A stretch of 64,000 nucleotides of DNA from JAFAGX01 sp963759875 (GCA_963759875.1 CAVXBB010000017.1:558001-622000); one strand, 5' to 3'. Shown: positions 1 through 8,716, numbered from the stretch's first letter. Numbers and translations are program-made. The notes: generated from the sequence alone by a model not told the origin.

Positions 1-349
1 GTGCGATTTGGGAGAGTCCTAAGCGGTCGATTACTTGTCTCAGGTCCATAGAAGTCTCTTCAACAGAGTTGTTGAACATTCCTAGGCTCACTGTAGCACG
101 TGGGTAGCACGACGCCACATAAATGTGGTATATTTTCCTACGATTCAAGCAATTACAAGCAATAAGCATCTGGTTTCCAACCATGTGCTCGCTGTGTAAA
201 TTCGCCTTAGCTTCGCCTCAACGTACCAGCAGACCCCTGCCATATTTCTGTGCGCTGACCTCGCGGCACTGCGGGCCCGTGAAAGACGGTGAAAGACTTT
301 TGCAAAGTCCTATAGGAAAAACTCTTCTGAAAAAGTTTGGTTTTATCTT
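1..349. other. No gene recognised, left edge of element 1
   Basis: This stretch lies downstream of the helicase gene of the leftward operon. Reading frames here lack recognisable domains. No clear terminator, repeat or RNA gene is visible. The left boundary of the integrative element is presumably outside the window. Confidence 0.4.
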
Positions 350-1819
350 TCACTGTCCTTCACTCGCCTTCGGTTTGAGCCTAATTCCATACCAGAATCT
401 GCCCGTGTTGGAAGCTTCCCATCGATACCCTTTGGCTTGTAGATCGTTGCGGAAGCGAGGTGAGCCAAGTGCCTTCTGGCCGCGAGCATCAATCCAGAGT
501 CGGTACCGCTGATAGAGTTCGCCTGCTGGCTGCACAAATTTCCCAATCTCGCATTCGTCTTCAATGAATTGCGCCAGGATGTCGAGGGATTTGATGTATT
601 CAGCGGTTTCTGATTGGACAATGGCGGGCTCGACTAGGCCGTGTTCCCGATAACTGAGCAGACCGCGGATTGCCCAATTGAGAATGCCGGCAGACTCGCC
701 GCGAAGCTTTTCTGGCAAGTTGGCATCTTCGGTTTCGACTATATGGACAAACGGAATCTTTTTGACGCGGCGTTGCATTCCCGTGTCGCCGCCATCGAAC
801 TGCGGCTCTTCATTGGTGCGCAACCAAAGCTTATGAGTAGGTTTGAAATCGAATTCAGCCTGATAGAGATGGCGCGCCTGTACCGTGTCGCCGCCCGTGA
901 GAGCTTTTACCAGACCGGCGTCAAGCTGGAGTCCTTTGCGAGTCTCATTGGCCAACGCCAAACGCACTCCAGGCAACCGCGCAATATCCGGCCGTGCGCG
1001 CCCGCCTTCGCTTTTCATCGAAGCAGCTAGAGAGTTCGGGTCAATGCCGATTGCGTAATCGCCCCAGATGTACTTAATGGTTTCGCAGAAGGTAGACTTT
1101 CCTGTCCGACCTGGGCCAACAATGATGAAAAAAACATGTTCCTTCGTGTGGCCAGTTAGGCTGAGCCCAACGCATTGCTGAAGATAGGAAACCAGTTCGA
1201 GATTGCCCTGTGTAGTCTCGAGCAGGAATTCTTCCCAGAATCGGCAAGTGGCAGAGCTGTCGAATGTGACGTTTGCTTGCTTCGTTATGTAATCTTCGCG
1301 TTTGGCAGGACGCAAGGTTCCGCTGCGGAGGTCAACCAGCCCATTGCGCACGCCTAGAAGGTCGGGATCGGCGTCGAACTGGCCCTGCTTGATAACTACG
1401 TGCCAGCGAGCGAGAGTGAGTATTTCTGAAACCTTGTGCTCGGATTCGCAGGATCTCCAGAAGCTTACGAGGGTTTTGACCGCATCGGACTTTTGTCCGG
1501 CATCGACGGCGAGCGCAATCAACCGCTTCAGATTAGATACTGTTTCCTTTGCCAAGAGCATGGCCTTTGGGTTGTCGGCTTGCCATCTCTGCCCATCCCA
1601 GCAATAAAAATTACCGGCGCTGTTAATCGTCGGGCCTTCAACCCAGAGCACGTCCGCGTGATAGTCACGAAGGAACCTGTCTGCGTTGCCCATTGATGTG
1701 AGGTGTAATCCGTCTGGCCCATCTAGTTCGCTGGTTCCTTGCTGCCGTTCCGAGGCCTCACACTCGACCATTTCGCCTTTGCTAGGCTCATAGCGAAAAT
1801 TGGAAAATCCCGAGCTCAT
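350..1819 (-). CDS. D5-type phage/plasmid helicase (primase C-terminal family)
   Basis: About 489 residues. A Walker A motif GPGRTGKS lies at about residues 235-242, preceded by a D5_N-like region with LVDLRSGTLR, and followed by the DNA-helicase region typical of D5/phage primase-associated proteins. The start at 1819 is chosen because its ATG overlaps the TGA of the upstream CHC2 zinc-finger gene (ATGA), which indicates translational coupling; a longer frame to 1903 would overlap that gene by 88 bases. Family knowledge: D5-type ATPases unwind DNA for replication of phages and integrative elements. With the separate CHC2 protein it probably forms a two-gene primase-helicase. Last recognisable gene of the element-1 operon. 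Confidence 0.85.
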   Translation of the reverse strand: MSSGFSNFRYEPSKGEMVECEASERQQGTSELDGPDGLHLTSMGNADRFLRDYHADVLWVEGPTINSAGNFYCWDGQRWQADNPKAMLLAKETVSNLKRLIALAVDAGQKSDAVKTLVSFWRSCESEHKVSEILTLARWHVVIKQGQFDADPDLLGVRNGLVDLRSGTLRPAKREDYITKQANVTFDSSATCRFWEEFLLETTQGNLELVSYLQQCVGLSLTGHTKEHVFFIIVGPGRTGKSTFCETIKYIWGDYAIGIDPNSLAASMKSEGGRARPDIARLPGVRLALANETRKGLQLDAGLVKALTGGDTVQARHLYQAEFDFKPTHKLWLRTNEEPQFDGGDTGMQRRVKKIPFVHIVETEDANLPEKLRGESAGILNWAIRGLLSYREHGLVEPAIVQSETAEYIKSLDILAQFIEDECEIGKFVQPAGELYQRYRLWIDARGQKALGSPRFRNDLQAKGYRWEASNTGRFWYGIRLKPKASEGQ

Positions 1820-2379
1820 GCTGTGTAATCCAGTCCGGCCATGCGCATATACTGGCGCTCGGAAAGCTCGCGCGATTCCCAAGTCAACTGAAGGCATCGC
1901 CACAGCTGATCATTTGTGACATCCGCACGAAGCCGCGAAGAAATCTGCTTCATGAGCCGAGTATCCGCATGAATGTCATCCCGCACTGCGAGCCGCTCTC
2001 TGCGCTGGAGTTCCTCCCGTGAGGCGTCTTCGTCGCGTTGGCGCTGACGTTCGGCCTCCCGTCGACGAAATTCTTTTCCCTCTGCTGGAGTTATCTCGTC
2101 ACGCCAAGCTCCGAGTTCTTTGGCAGCTCCCGGAAAATCGAGCTTGTAACGGAGTTGGACGAATGCGATTACATCTCCGCCTTTTGCGCCACAGCTGAAA
2201 CAGTAGAAATGACCTTCGTCTAGGTTGAGGCTCAGCGATGTTTTGCTTTCGCCATCGTGGAAACAGCACTTCGTTTGCGCCCAGCCGCGGCGTTCGCGTC
2301 CGAGAGCCGAGCCAAACTCGCGTGAGTAGAAGGTTCGCGCCGGTGGAAGCGCAGTACGGTCAAAATGGGATGTCGGCAT
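1816..2379 (-). CDS. CHC2 zinc-finger primase-like protein
   Basis: About 187 residues. The N-terminal part has a CHC2-type zinc-finger pattern: CCFHDGE, then FYCFSCGAKGGDVIAFV, matching the DNA-binding ribbon of DnaG-type primases. The rest is a charged, arginine/glutamate-rich probable helix. No TOPRIM motif is visible, so it is not a complete primase. ATG at 2379 is preferred because GGAGG lies 6 bases upstream; a frame to 2403 has no such signal. It overlaps the end of the SSB gene and is coupled by ATGA to the helicase. Likely role: template recognition during element replication (inference). Confidence 0.8.
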   Translation of the reverse strand: MPTSHFDRTALPPARTFYSREFGSALGRERRGWAQTKCCFHDGESKTSLSLNLDEGHFYCFSCGAKGGDVIAFVQLRYKLDFPGAAKELGAWRDEITPAEGKEFRRREAERQRQRDEDASREELQRRERLAVRDDIHADTRLMKQISSRLRADVTNDQLWRCLQLTWESRELSERQYMRMAGLDYTA

Positions 2380-2722
2380 CGGACACCTCCACGCCGTGAG
2401 CATTCTTGGCAGTGGTGCCGTCGCTCAAATTCCAGACAATTACCTCAGTGATGTACTTCTTGTGGCCGTCCTTCTCATAGCTTCTGGTCTGTAACCTTCC
2501 GGCGAGCTTGATGAAGTCGCCTTTGTGAAAGCTCTCGCCTAATCGTTCGGCTTGCTTTTCCCATGCCGTGCATCGGTGAAATTCCGTGCGCTTTTCGTAG
2601 GTGGTCGCTACTGTGAAGTTGGCGACAGGTTTGCCCGATGTGGTGTAGCGCAGTTCAGGGTCACGGGCTAGAACACCGGCCAGGTGAACTTCATTTTTGT
2701 GTGCTATATTCTTGTTGTCCAC
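2360..2722 (-). CDS. ssb: Single-stranded DNA-binding protein
   Basis: About 120 residues with the SSB OB-fold signature: HLAGVLARDPELRYTTSGK near the N terminus, then a TAWEKQAERLGESFHKGD segment and GRLQTRSYEKDG. It ends in DADIPF, the acidic-hydrophobic tail that binds partner proteins in SSBs. GTG at 2722 is chosen because AGAAAGGA lies just upstream; a TTG frame to 2788 lacks support and would overlap the preceding gene more. It sits in the replication operon of element 1, so it probably serves element replication rather than being the housekeeping copy. Confidence 0.9.
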   Translation of the reverse strand: MDNKNIAHKNEVHLAGVLARDPELRYTTSGKPVANFTVATTYEKRTEFHRCTAWEKQAERLGESFHKGDFIKLAGRLQTRSYEKDGHKKYITEVIVWNLSDGTTAKNAHGVEVSDADIPF

Positions 2723-2894
2723 GAGTGATCCTTTCTGATTTGGCCCGTGCTTCCGGCGCGGGCTTTTGTTTGTCCTTGGAAAGCTCAAACCATCGATCTA
2801 AGCGCATGGATAGCGCCTGATTCCGCCCAGCCCAATAATCTGGGTGTGGCGGCTCGACGTATCGCGTGCCAAAGCGATTAAGCCTCTCGATCAT
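2691..2894 (-). CDS. Small hypothetical protein in element operon
   Basis: 67 residues, basic, rich in R and K, with no recognised domain. The ATG overlaps the TGA of the upstream HTH gene (ATGA), a strong argument that it is translated. Its 3' end overlaps the start of ssb. No function can be assigned. Confidence 0.55.
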   Translation of the reverse strand: MIERLNRFGTRYVEPPHPDYWAGRNQALSMRLDRWFELSKDKQKPAPEARAKSERITRGQQEYSTQK

Positions 2895-3082
2895 GAAGTC
2901 ACGCGAACCTTTCGTGACTGGATGAACTGGATTAAGTCATCCTCGTCATAACGCACGCAGCCGCCTATCTTCACGTACGGCAGGTCATAACGTTGCGTGC
3001 AACGCCAAGTTGTCAGCGTGGTAGGCGACACGCCCAGAAATTCAGCTGCCTGGGCATTGTCTAGAAGTTGAGGTTTACTCAT
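2891..3082 (-). CDS. Excisionase/AlpA-like helix-turn-helix protein
   Basis: 63 residues. The segment AAEFLGVSPTTLTTWRCTQR followed by PYVKIGGCVRYDEDDLIQFI is the classic MerR-like HTH_17 fold of excisionases and AlpA-type regulators, including the YxxxDL wing. In an operon with an integrase it is the likely recombination directionality factor or an operon regulator (inference). About 120 bases separate it from the upstream gene, room for its own promoter. Confidence 0.8.
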   Translation of the reverse strand: MSKPQLLDNAQAAEFLGVSPTTLTTWRCTQRYDLPYVKIGGCVRYDEDDLIQFIQSRKVRVTS

Positions 3083-3201
3083 AAACTGTGCTCCTTATCC
3101 GAGCATCTTGCTCGAATATGTGCACAGTAGTACCGCAGCCTGGAGCTGTCACGCACTGGGCGGAAAAGCACCGGACTGGGCGGACAGGGTGGAAAGAATT
3201 C

Positions 3202-3690
3202 TTATTCGGGGCTGGATTCTAGGACTTCTTTGACGTCCTTGGTTGAAAATCGGACCGCCCTTGTGCCGGTGGTAACTCTCTTCAAGCGTGGGTGACTATA
3301 GACTGCGCTTTTGCCGAGACCAAGAATAGCTCTTACTTCTTCTGCTTTCATACTCGGATGTTTGGCCGGGTCTTTCACTGCTCGCTTGGCGCATTCCAGG
3401 ACTGAAAGCCTAGGCTGAGTGTTTGCGGCAATTCTCTGTGTGGCCTTCCCCTGCAAGAGTTCTAGTGCTCGTTCGTCGTCAAACTTGCGGTGCAGAAGTT
3501 CCCTTTGCACTTCTGCTTCGAGCTCGGCGGTTTTCCTCTCAAGCCGTATTTGCTCTTCTCTGATCCGCTGTGTACTAATCCGTGCAAAACGATCTGGCTT
3601 TGACATTGGCTGAGCAAGCAATTGATCTATCTCCCGCAGCCGTGCTTTATACTTGTCGATCGCGCCCTGCAGATTTTCCATCTGATTCAT
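3202..3690 (-). CDS. Hypothetical coiled-coil protein with C-terminal HTH-like region
   Basis: 162 residues. The first about 80 residues are a charged heptad-rich segment (coiled coil likely). The C-terminal part, KAEEVRAILGLGKSAVYSHP, resembles a DNA-binding helix-turn-helix. Its ATG overlaps the stop of the integrase (ATGA), so the two are coupled. A role as an integrase accessory DNA-binding protein is possible but is inference only. Confidence 0.6.
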   Translation of the reverse strand: MNQMENLQGAIDKYKARLREIDQLLAQPMSKPDRFARISTQRIREEQIRLERKTAELEAEVQRELLHRKFDDERALELLQGKATQRIAANTQPRLSVLECAKRAVKDPAKHPSMKAEEVRAILGLGKSAVYSHPRLKRVTTGTRAVRFSTKDVKEVLESSPE

Positions 3691-4931
3691 TTGCCATCCC
3701 CTAGGAGTGCAGTCGCACCGCCAGCCAACAGCATGGCGTCAGTCGCTTTGTTCACTGCGGCCCGGACCGGATCCAGATCCAGCCGTGCATAAATTTGAGT
3801 TGCTGTAAGGGACCTATGGCCTAATGATTTTCCGATGATGGGCAGACTGGCGCCAGTCGCCGCCTGCCACGAGCCGAGAGTGCGGCGCAGGTCGTGTAGT
3901 CTCAGGTCCGTAAGTTCGGCGCGTTTCAGGATTCGTTTCCATGCGGTCTTAGGCTCTTCCAAGTGTCCGCTCTTCCCGCGGCCTGGAAATACCCATTCGC
4001 TCGTTGAATCGGCCTTCCGGTTTTCGAGCACGCGCACTGCAACCGGTGACAGAGCTATGCTGATAGTCTCTCCGCTTTTCGCTTTCTGAGCGGGAATAGT
4101 CCATGTCGCACGTTCCCAACTGATTTCCGCCCAACGCATCGCTTGCACGTTTCTGCGGCGTGCTCCAGTCAGCAGCGAAATGAGAATGTAGTCACGAATT
4201 GTGCTGTTCAATTCTCGTCCGAGTCCCTGAAAGAATCGGCGCAGTTCTTCGCCATCCATGAATCGCTCACGCTTCTGCTCGCGAAATGCTTTGATGCCGG
4301 CCGCGGGATTCTCTCCAGGCCAACCCCACTCACGCGCACGATTAAACATTGAGCACAACAACTCAATCACTCGGTTAGCCGCATACTGGCCGTTGTTGCG
4401 TCCAATCTTCGCGTGCAATGCCACTACATCAACCTTGCGAATGGAGGAAATTTTCCGCAACTGCCACGGCGTGAGATGACAATTGAACATCGCTTCATCG
4501 TCAGCCCAAGTTCGTTTGAAAGGCTTGGCGTGATGCTCTAGATAAGTGCTGAACAATTCTTTGAGAGTGGCCTCATCCCTGATCCTTCTGCGATTCGCCG
4601 CGGGATTCTCTCCCATTGCAATGTCGGCGTTCAATTGTTCGGCACGTGTGCGAGCCTGCTCGATGGACATATCGACGAAAGGCCCAATGGTGATGCGCTC
4701 AGGTCGCCCTCCAACCTTGCGGTACAAGATGAATGATTTTTTGCCCAACGCTGAAACAGCCACGGCAAGGCCGCGGACCTTCGTGTCGTAGTAATACGCC
4801 CGCTGTCCGTTGGACGGATTAGGCAATGCCGCTATCCGTTCGCGGGTAAAGTTGAATTTTCGCAGTGCTACTTGTGTGCTACCACGCGTAGCAAATTCGG
4901 TAGATTTTCGGCTATCTGTAGCAATGTTCAT
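3687..4931 (-). CDS. Tyrosine integrase of element 1 (P4-like, DUF4102 type)
   Basis: About 414 residues. The N-terminal region has the P4-integrase pattern (YYYDTKVRGLAVAVSALGKK, then ITIGPFVDMSIEQAR). The catalytic region shows LLTGARRRNVQAMRW (first Arg), LRLHDLRRTLGSW (His-x-x-Arg), GKSLGHRSLTATQIYARL (His and nucleophilic Tyr). ATG at 4931 is preferred to a TTG at 4967. The gene begins 78 bp left of a tRNA-Pro 3' fragment, as expected for P4-type integrases that use tRNA 3' ends as attachment sites. First gene of the leftward operon. Confidence 0.92.
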   Translation of the reverse strand: MNIATDSRKSTEFATRGSTQVALRKFNFTRERIAALPNPSNGQRAYYYDTKVRGLAVAVSALGKKSFILYRKVGGRPERITIGPFVDMSIEQARTRAEQLNADIAMGENPAANRRRIRDEATLKELFSTYLEHHAKPFKRTWADDEAMFNCHLTPWQLRKISSIRKVDVVALHAKIGRNNGQYAANRVIELLCSMFNRAREWGWPGENPAAGIKAFREQKRERFMDGEELRRFFQGLGRELNSTIRDYILISLLTGARRRNVQAMRWAEISWERATWTIPAQKAKSGETISIALSPVAVRVLENRKADSTSEWVFPGRGKSGHLEEPKTAWKRILKRAELTDLRLHDLRRTLGSWQAATGASLPIIGKSLGHRSLTATQIYARLDLDPVRAAVNKATDAMLLAGGATALLGDGK

Positions 4932-5008
4932 GAATGGATTATGACGCAATAAGTCACTGAAAAGCAAGGGAAATCAACTACTCACAAGGTTAGTAAAGGT
5001 TTTAGGCT

Positions 5009-5058
<50 letters not shown>

Positions 5059-5059
5059 A

Positions 5060-6226
5060 CTATCTCGAAGGAATCAATGCAGTTACTTCGCATGGGACGC
5101 TAGTCGCGTTGACACTCATTTCTAGATTGTGCCCAATTTTGTGCCCACCTAGTCGCTCGACAGCTTCCAGCACGTTGTTCTCGGAAGGGTGAACATACCG
5201 AGCCGAGATCCCCACGGAACTGTGACCGGCAATGCGAGCTAGTGTCCAAGCGTCGCACCCTGATGCGCCGAGCCGCGTCAGGAACGTGTGACGTAGGCTG
5301 TAAAGTACGAACGGGCGCACTCCAGAGATGCGCAACGCCTTCTTGTGCTGTTTCTTTAAGCTGGAACGGTCGACATGCTCTGTGCGCGTTGGCGCTGGCC
5401 AGATCCAACCTTCGGATGGCTTACCAGCATTTTCCCAACGGGTTTGCAAGACGGCCCTGACTCGCGGCGTAATCGGAAGCACTCGACGCGCAGCCGTAGT
5501 CTTTCCGTGAGTCACGAGAAGCGTGCCATTCCGACCATTTATCCAGGTAATTGCTTCCCAGCGCAGCCGGTAGCACTCATCTGGGCGCATCCCAGTGTCA
5601 GCGAGCACGGTAGCGATGGAAGCCAGCGGCTCAGGAGCGACAGCGAGATAGCGAGCCTCTTCTTCGTGTCCAACAACATGCTCACGGTGACGCTCACCTG
5701 GTAGCAGTTTGATCTTAGGCGCTTTCTCGATCACTCCCCATTCAACCGCAAGATGGAGGATGCGCCGTAGCACCTGAAGAGAGCTGTTCACGGAACTGAC
5801 CTGAAGCCCCTGCGAGCGACGCCATGCGGCGAAGTCTGATGCTCGTTCACTTGTGATCTCATCCAACCGCAGAGACGCGAGTGGTTTGTATGTAGTGATT
5901 ACACGAATACCTGGTCGGTAATAATCGAGCCACGTCTTTTGGCTGGTCGCTGACTGGGCCCAGTGAGCAAAACGCTTTTCGCTAAATTCGGCGAGGGTAG
6001 GCGCTAGTTTCTTCTCCCGTATTCCAACCTCCCCCTTCGCCAGCGACGTGCGGTGCGCCGCTTCCATCTGCCGAGCGACTTTATCGTTCCCCTGCTTGCT
6101 GGACTCGCGCACCAGCTTGCCCTGCCACATGAACTTGTACCAGTACACCCCGCACGAACCGCGTTTGCCACATTTGGAACACGTGCCATCCGTCCCTTTC
6201 TTGTCACAACCACGTTTGTAGATCAT
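5060..6226 (-). CDS. Tyrosine integrase of element 2
   Basis: 388 residues. An N-terminal Cys cluster (CDKKG...CSKCGKRGSC) suggests a zinc-binding head. The catalytic part shows DTGMRPDECYRLRW (Arg), LYSLRHTFLTRLG (Arg/His) and AGHSSVGISARYVHP (His and Tyr). It differs clearly in sequence from the integrase at 3687-4931. The stop codon lies 2 bp beyond the CCA of the tRNA fragment, the standard position for an integrase at the att side of an island. The start overlaps the stop of the upstream HTH gene by 4 bases. Confidence 0.92.
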   Translation of the reverse strand: MIYKRGCDKKGTDGTCSKCGKRGSCGVYWYKFMWQGKLVRESSKQGNDKVARQMEAAHRTSLAKGEVGIREKKLAPTLAEFSEKRFAHWAQSATSQKTWLDYYRPGIRVITTYKPLASLRLDEITSERASDFAAWRRSQGLQVSSVNSSLQVLRRILHLAVEWGVIEKAPKIKLLPGERHREHVVGHEEEARYLAVAPEPLASIATVLADTGMRPDECYRLRWEAITWINGRNGTLLVTHGKTTAARRVLPITPRVRAVLQTRWENAGKPSEGWIWPAPTRTEHVDRSSLKKQHKKALRISGVRPFVLYSLRHTFLTRLGASGCDAWTLARIAGHSSVGISARYVHPSENNVLEAVERLGGHKIGHNLEMSVNATSVPCEVTALIPSR

Positions 6227-6717
6227 CGGGTTACCTTCCTTTCTGCAATTCGCTTATCAACATTCGAGATCAATTGGTGTAGCGGAAGAACGTAATACAC
6301 ATTTTTCTTTTGAGCCGCACTGGGGAATGCAACATGCGGCCCTTCGTCGCTCCGGACTACACAAACGTCCGTTGCCCTGGTATTGCCGTCCTCGTCGAGT
6401 GTGAGCAGCTCTGAATCCTCGATATCTTGAAGGATTTTGTTTACGAATTTTGCTGTGAACCCATCTTCGACCATCTGATTCGCGATTGCTAAACGGTAGA
6501 GGTCTTCATGACTGAACAGCCGCCACGAGCCTTTGCCGCTACCAATGTGACCCGACGGGGAGATCTGGTATTGCTTGCCGGTTAGAAATTTCTCCAAACG
6601 CCACTTCTCCATTCCGAGGATTTGGGTAACATCACTGGCGCGGAAGATGTGAGATTCTGCTTCTGAGACCGCGAAAGGGTCATCCCTTTTTCGCTGTAGC
6701 TTCTGTCTTTTCATCAT
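6223..6717 (-). CDS. MerR-like DNA-binding protein upstream of integrase
   Basis: 164 residues. The segment FRASDVTQILGMEKWRLEKFL followed by a stretch ending in WRLFSHEDLYRLAIANQMVED has the layout of a MerR-like winged helix (helix-turn-helix, wing, then YRLA helix). Its stop overlaps the integrase start (ATGA), so both are made from one leftward transcript. Probable regulator or directionality factor of element 2 (inference). A divergent HTH gene starts 147 bp away, so the gap 6718-6863 is a likely control region. Confidence 0.65.
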   Translation of the reverse strand: MMKRQKLQRKRDDPFAVSEAESHIFRASDVTQILGMEKWRLEKFLTGKQYQISPSGHIGSGKGSWRLFSHEDLYRLAIANQMVEDGFTAKFVNKILQDIEDSELLTLDEDGNTRATDVCVVRSDEGPHVAFPSAAQKKNVYYVLPLHQLISNVDKRIAERKVTR

Positions 6718-6863
6718 ACGTTCCCAATAGATTTATGTACACCTACTAGGTGCAATTATGTTAGAATGCAATTTAGTGCTTGTCAAGTGCAGCCTTACTG
6801 CTTCAACGATCGTGAAGGCAAGTTGCAACACACACCTAGAAAGGCTTTAACGAGGTGACGACT

Positions 6864-7067
6864 ATGGAATCTTTGCTGAGCATCGAACGCGCCGCCCAAG
6901 TTTTAGGCATCTCTCCCTGGACCGTCCGGCGCTACATCGCGACAAACAAAATCCGGCCGGTGAGGATTGGCCGGCGGGTCCTGCTGGAGCAACAGGAAAT
7001 TCAGCGGATTGTCGAAAATGGGCGAGTTGGCGTAACTGCCAATCGTAAGGACGGACTTGGAGAATGA
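6864..7067 (+). CDS. Excisionase-family HTH protein
   Basis: 67 residues. SIERAAQVLGISPWTVRRYI followed by RPVRIGRRVLLEQQEIQRIV is a clear HTH_17/excisionase signature. ATG at 6864 has GAGG 8 bases upstream. It diverges from the MerR-like/integrase pair, a layout typical of integration-excision switches. The 3' end runs into the inverted repeat that opens the element at 7064-7380. Confidence 0.8.
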   Translation: MESLLSIERAAQVLGISPWTVRRYIATNKIRPVRIGRRVLLEQQEIQRIVENGRVGVTANRKDGLGE

Positions 7068-7380
7068 GCGTTTACAGCCATCAGCGTTTGAGCAGAGGGG
7101 AAGGGTCTTTTAGCAAGGTAGATACAGGGTTCGCTCGTCAAGGATGCGATTCGATGACACTAAATCCGGCACGCCGGTTCTCTTGGGAAGGGTCTCCGGC
7201 ATCGGTGCAAGGCGTCGGTCAACAAGCCCCACATCCTGATGCCTTGCTAAAAGGCCGTTCCCGATGGATCAGGCCCGGAGCCAAGCGAGATTCGCTCCTT
7301 CCAAATGAGCTTGCACAGCTATCCCCCGGCGTTTTTCCAACCACTATTGAGAGCTAGCTTCTCGCTCTGAAAACGCTCAT
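7064..7380. other. Inverted-repeat-bounded element, candidate structured RNA
   Basis: Ends are a 14-nt inverted repeat matching at 13 positions (7064-7077 ATGAGCGTTTACAG and 7367-7380 CTGAAAACGCTCAT). Inside, 7107-7120 (CTTTTAGCAAGGTA) pairs with 7240-7253 over 14 positions with one G-T wobble. Small hairpins occur at 7166-7177 and 7284-7296. Nested long helices over 317 bp suggest a folded RNA or a MITE-like insertion. A 97-codon frame at 7064-7357 lies wholly inside, has unlikely composition and no domain, and is probably accidental. I do not recognise the element; group I or II intron cores could not be matched. Confidence 0.45.
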
Positions 7381-7390
7381 AGGAATTCGC

Positions 7391-7690
7391 TTGAAGAATT
7401 ACGAAACATCTGCACTTGCCTTCGCAGCATTTCTCCACGCAACCTCCCGGCTCCGCCTCCTCGGCGTCACTCCATCAAATGATGGTGTTGGTCAATTCGT
7501 CTTCGCTGATCCGAATGGCGAGGGTGAGATGTTGAGGAAGGATTTCGAGGCCCGGAAATGCTTCGTGGAGCCTCGGGTGTTTCACACTTCGTTGCGCGTT
7601 CTAAGGGCAGAACTGAAGGATATCGAAAAATATGAGCACATCAACTGCAGTCACAAACCCCTCTCTGACGAGTCTCAGCACGCCAGCTGA
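7391..7690 (+). CDS. Small hypothetical protein (DUF5659-like)
   Basis: 99 residues from a TTG preceded by AGGA at 6 bases spacing. The pattern TSALAFAAFLHATSRLRLLGV, then VGQFVFADPNGEGE and later a segment with conserved basic residues, resembles small DUF5659 proteins that occur beside replication genes of integrative elements. Its 3' end overlaps the probable true start of the ATPase gene at 7632. No function is known. Confidence 0.6.
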   Translation: MKNYETSALAFAAFLHATSRLRLLGVTPSNDGVGQFVFADPNGEGEMLRKDFEARKCFVEPRVFHTSLRVLRAELKDIEKYEHINCSHKPLSDESQHAS

Positions 7691-7757
7691 AGTCAGTTCG
7701 TTAAGTCAACCACTGTCGGCTTTTCTGCAACGTGACTTCCCGCCAAAGAAGTGTTAG
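7632..7757 (+). other. Displaced N-terminus of the RepA-like ATPase
   Basis: An ATG at 7632 (AAGGA 12 bases upstream) opens a frame ending QRDFPPKKC-stop. RepA-like ATPases usually have a PPxxWLVEG-type segment just before the P-loop domain; the next frame begins VLVEGILY. One missing G in TGTTAG would join them as PPKKWLVEG. I therefore read 7632-7757 as the separated N-terminal part of the following gene. Confidence 0.6.
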
Positions 7758-8716
7758 TGGAAGGTATCTTGTACCGACGTGATCTGATTTCGCTCACTGG
7801 TCGACGCCGACATGGCAAAACGACGCTGCTACATAATTTGGCAATCGCGGGTGGCTGCCGAAAAGAATATCTGGGCTACCGAATTCCCAAACCTTTCCGA
7901 ACGGTTTCCTTCTATCTTGAAGACGACGGGCGGGAGGTGCAGGAAAAGCTTCGCCGGATGGTGCTGGGAGAGAGGGTGGATACTTTCGAGCTCTACGTCC
8001 GGCAGGACTTCGCAAATTGGGGAATTCTGGTGTCGATTCGCGATGAGAAATTCAAGAATCGGGTACTCAATTTGTGTACTCAAGCACAACCGGATCTCAT
8101 CGTGTTCGACAACTTGGGGATGCTTATTAAAGCCAAGTACACCGATGCGGAAGAGATTCATTCGCTCATGCTGTTCACATATGAGCTTACCCAAAAGTTC
8201 AATGCAGCAGTTCTGATTGCTGCTCATCCTCGCAAAGGCAGCAAGTTGGACAATGGATCGGCAATCAGCTTACGCTGTGACCCCGATAGCTTTTTTGAAG
8301 AATGCATGGGCAGTTCGCACTTTATAAACTCGACCGGTTCGCTTTGGGGAATTGAGAGGAACGGCGACCGAACTGATTTGCTTCTGGGTGCTCAGCGCTA
8401 CACAGGAACGCATTCCTTCACTGTCGTTGAAAAAAGCGAGAATGACTGGTTTGAGAGAGTGGATGAATTAGCGCTCGCCGAGCTTGCCGCTCTGAATACA
8501 GAAACACGACGCAAGGCATGGAAACTGCTTCCCGCTGCTGGAGCTAGCTTTTCGTATGTTGAAGCTCGCGATGCTGTGAAAAGCGGAATGAAATCTGCTT
8601 CAACTTTCAATCACTGGTGGCAGGAGCTGCGGCGTCAGCGCTTGGTGCTGGATACGACCGTGCCGGAGCGATATCAGCGCGTGAAGCTACCAAGCGACGA
8701 TCAGGGGAGCTTGTAA
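7751..8716 (+). CDS. RepA-like AAA ATPase (frameshifted near its N terminus)
   Basis: The visible frame has 321 codons. Walker A is GRRRHGKTT near residue 17, Walker B is DLIVFDNL near residue 116, and VLIAAHPRKG follows, as in RepA/AAA_25 replicative ATPases of plasmids and phages. The GTG at 7751 is not convincing as a start because the P-loop is only 16 residues in, and a good N-terminal extension exists in another frame from 7632. Either a one-base deletion inactivated or shortened it, or frameshifting joins the parts. It lies upstream of an iteron-like repeat cluster, which fits a replication initiator or helicase. Confidence 0.75.
   Translation: MLVEGILYRRDLISLTGRRRHGKTTLLHNLAIAGGCRKEYLGYRIPKPFRTVSFYLEDDGREVQEKLRRMVLGERVDTFELYVRQDFANWGILVSIRDEKFKNRVLNLCTQAQPDLIVFDNLGMLIKAKYTDAEEIHSLMLFTYELTQKFNAAVLIAAHPRKGSKLDNGSAISLRCDPDSFFEECMGSSHFINSTGSLWGIERNGDRTDLLLGAQRYTGTHSFTVVEKSENDWFERVDELALAELAALNTETRRKAWKLLPAAGASFSYVEARDAVKSGMKSASTFNHWWQELRRQRLVLDTTVPERYQRVKLPSDDQGSL

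Noticed and set aside
7064..7357. 97-codon frame inside the inverted-repeat element
   Set aside because: No domain, odd composition, and it lies wholly inside a strongly paired sequence; it is more likely incidental to the RNA-like element.
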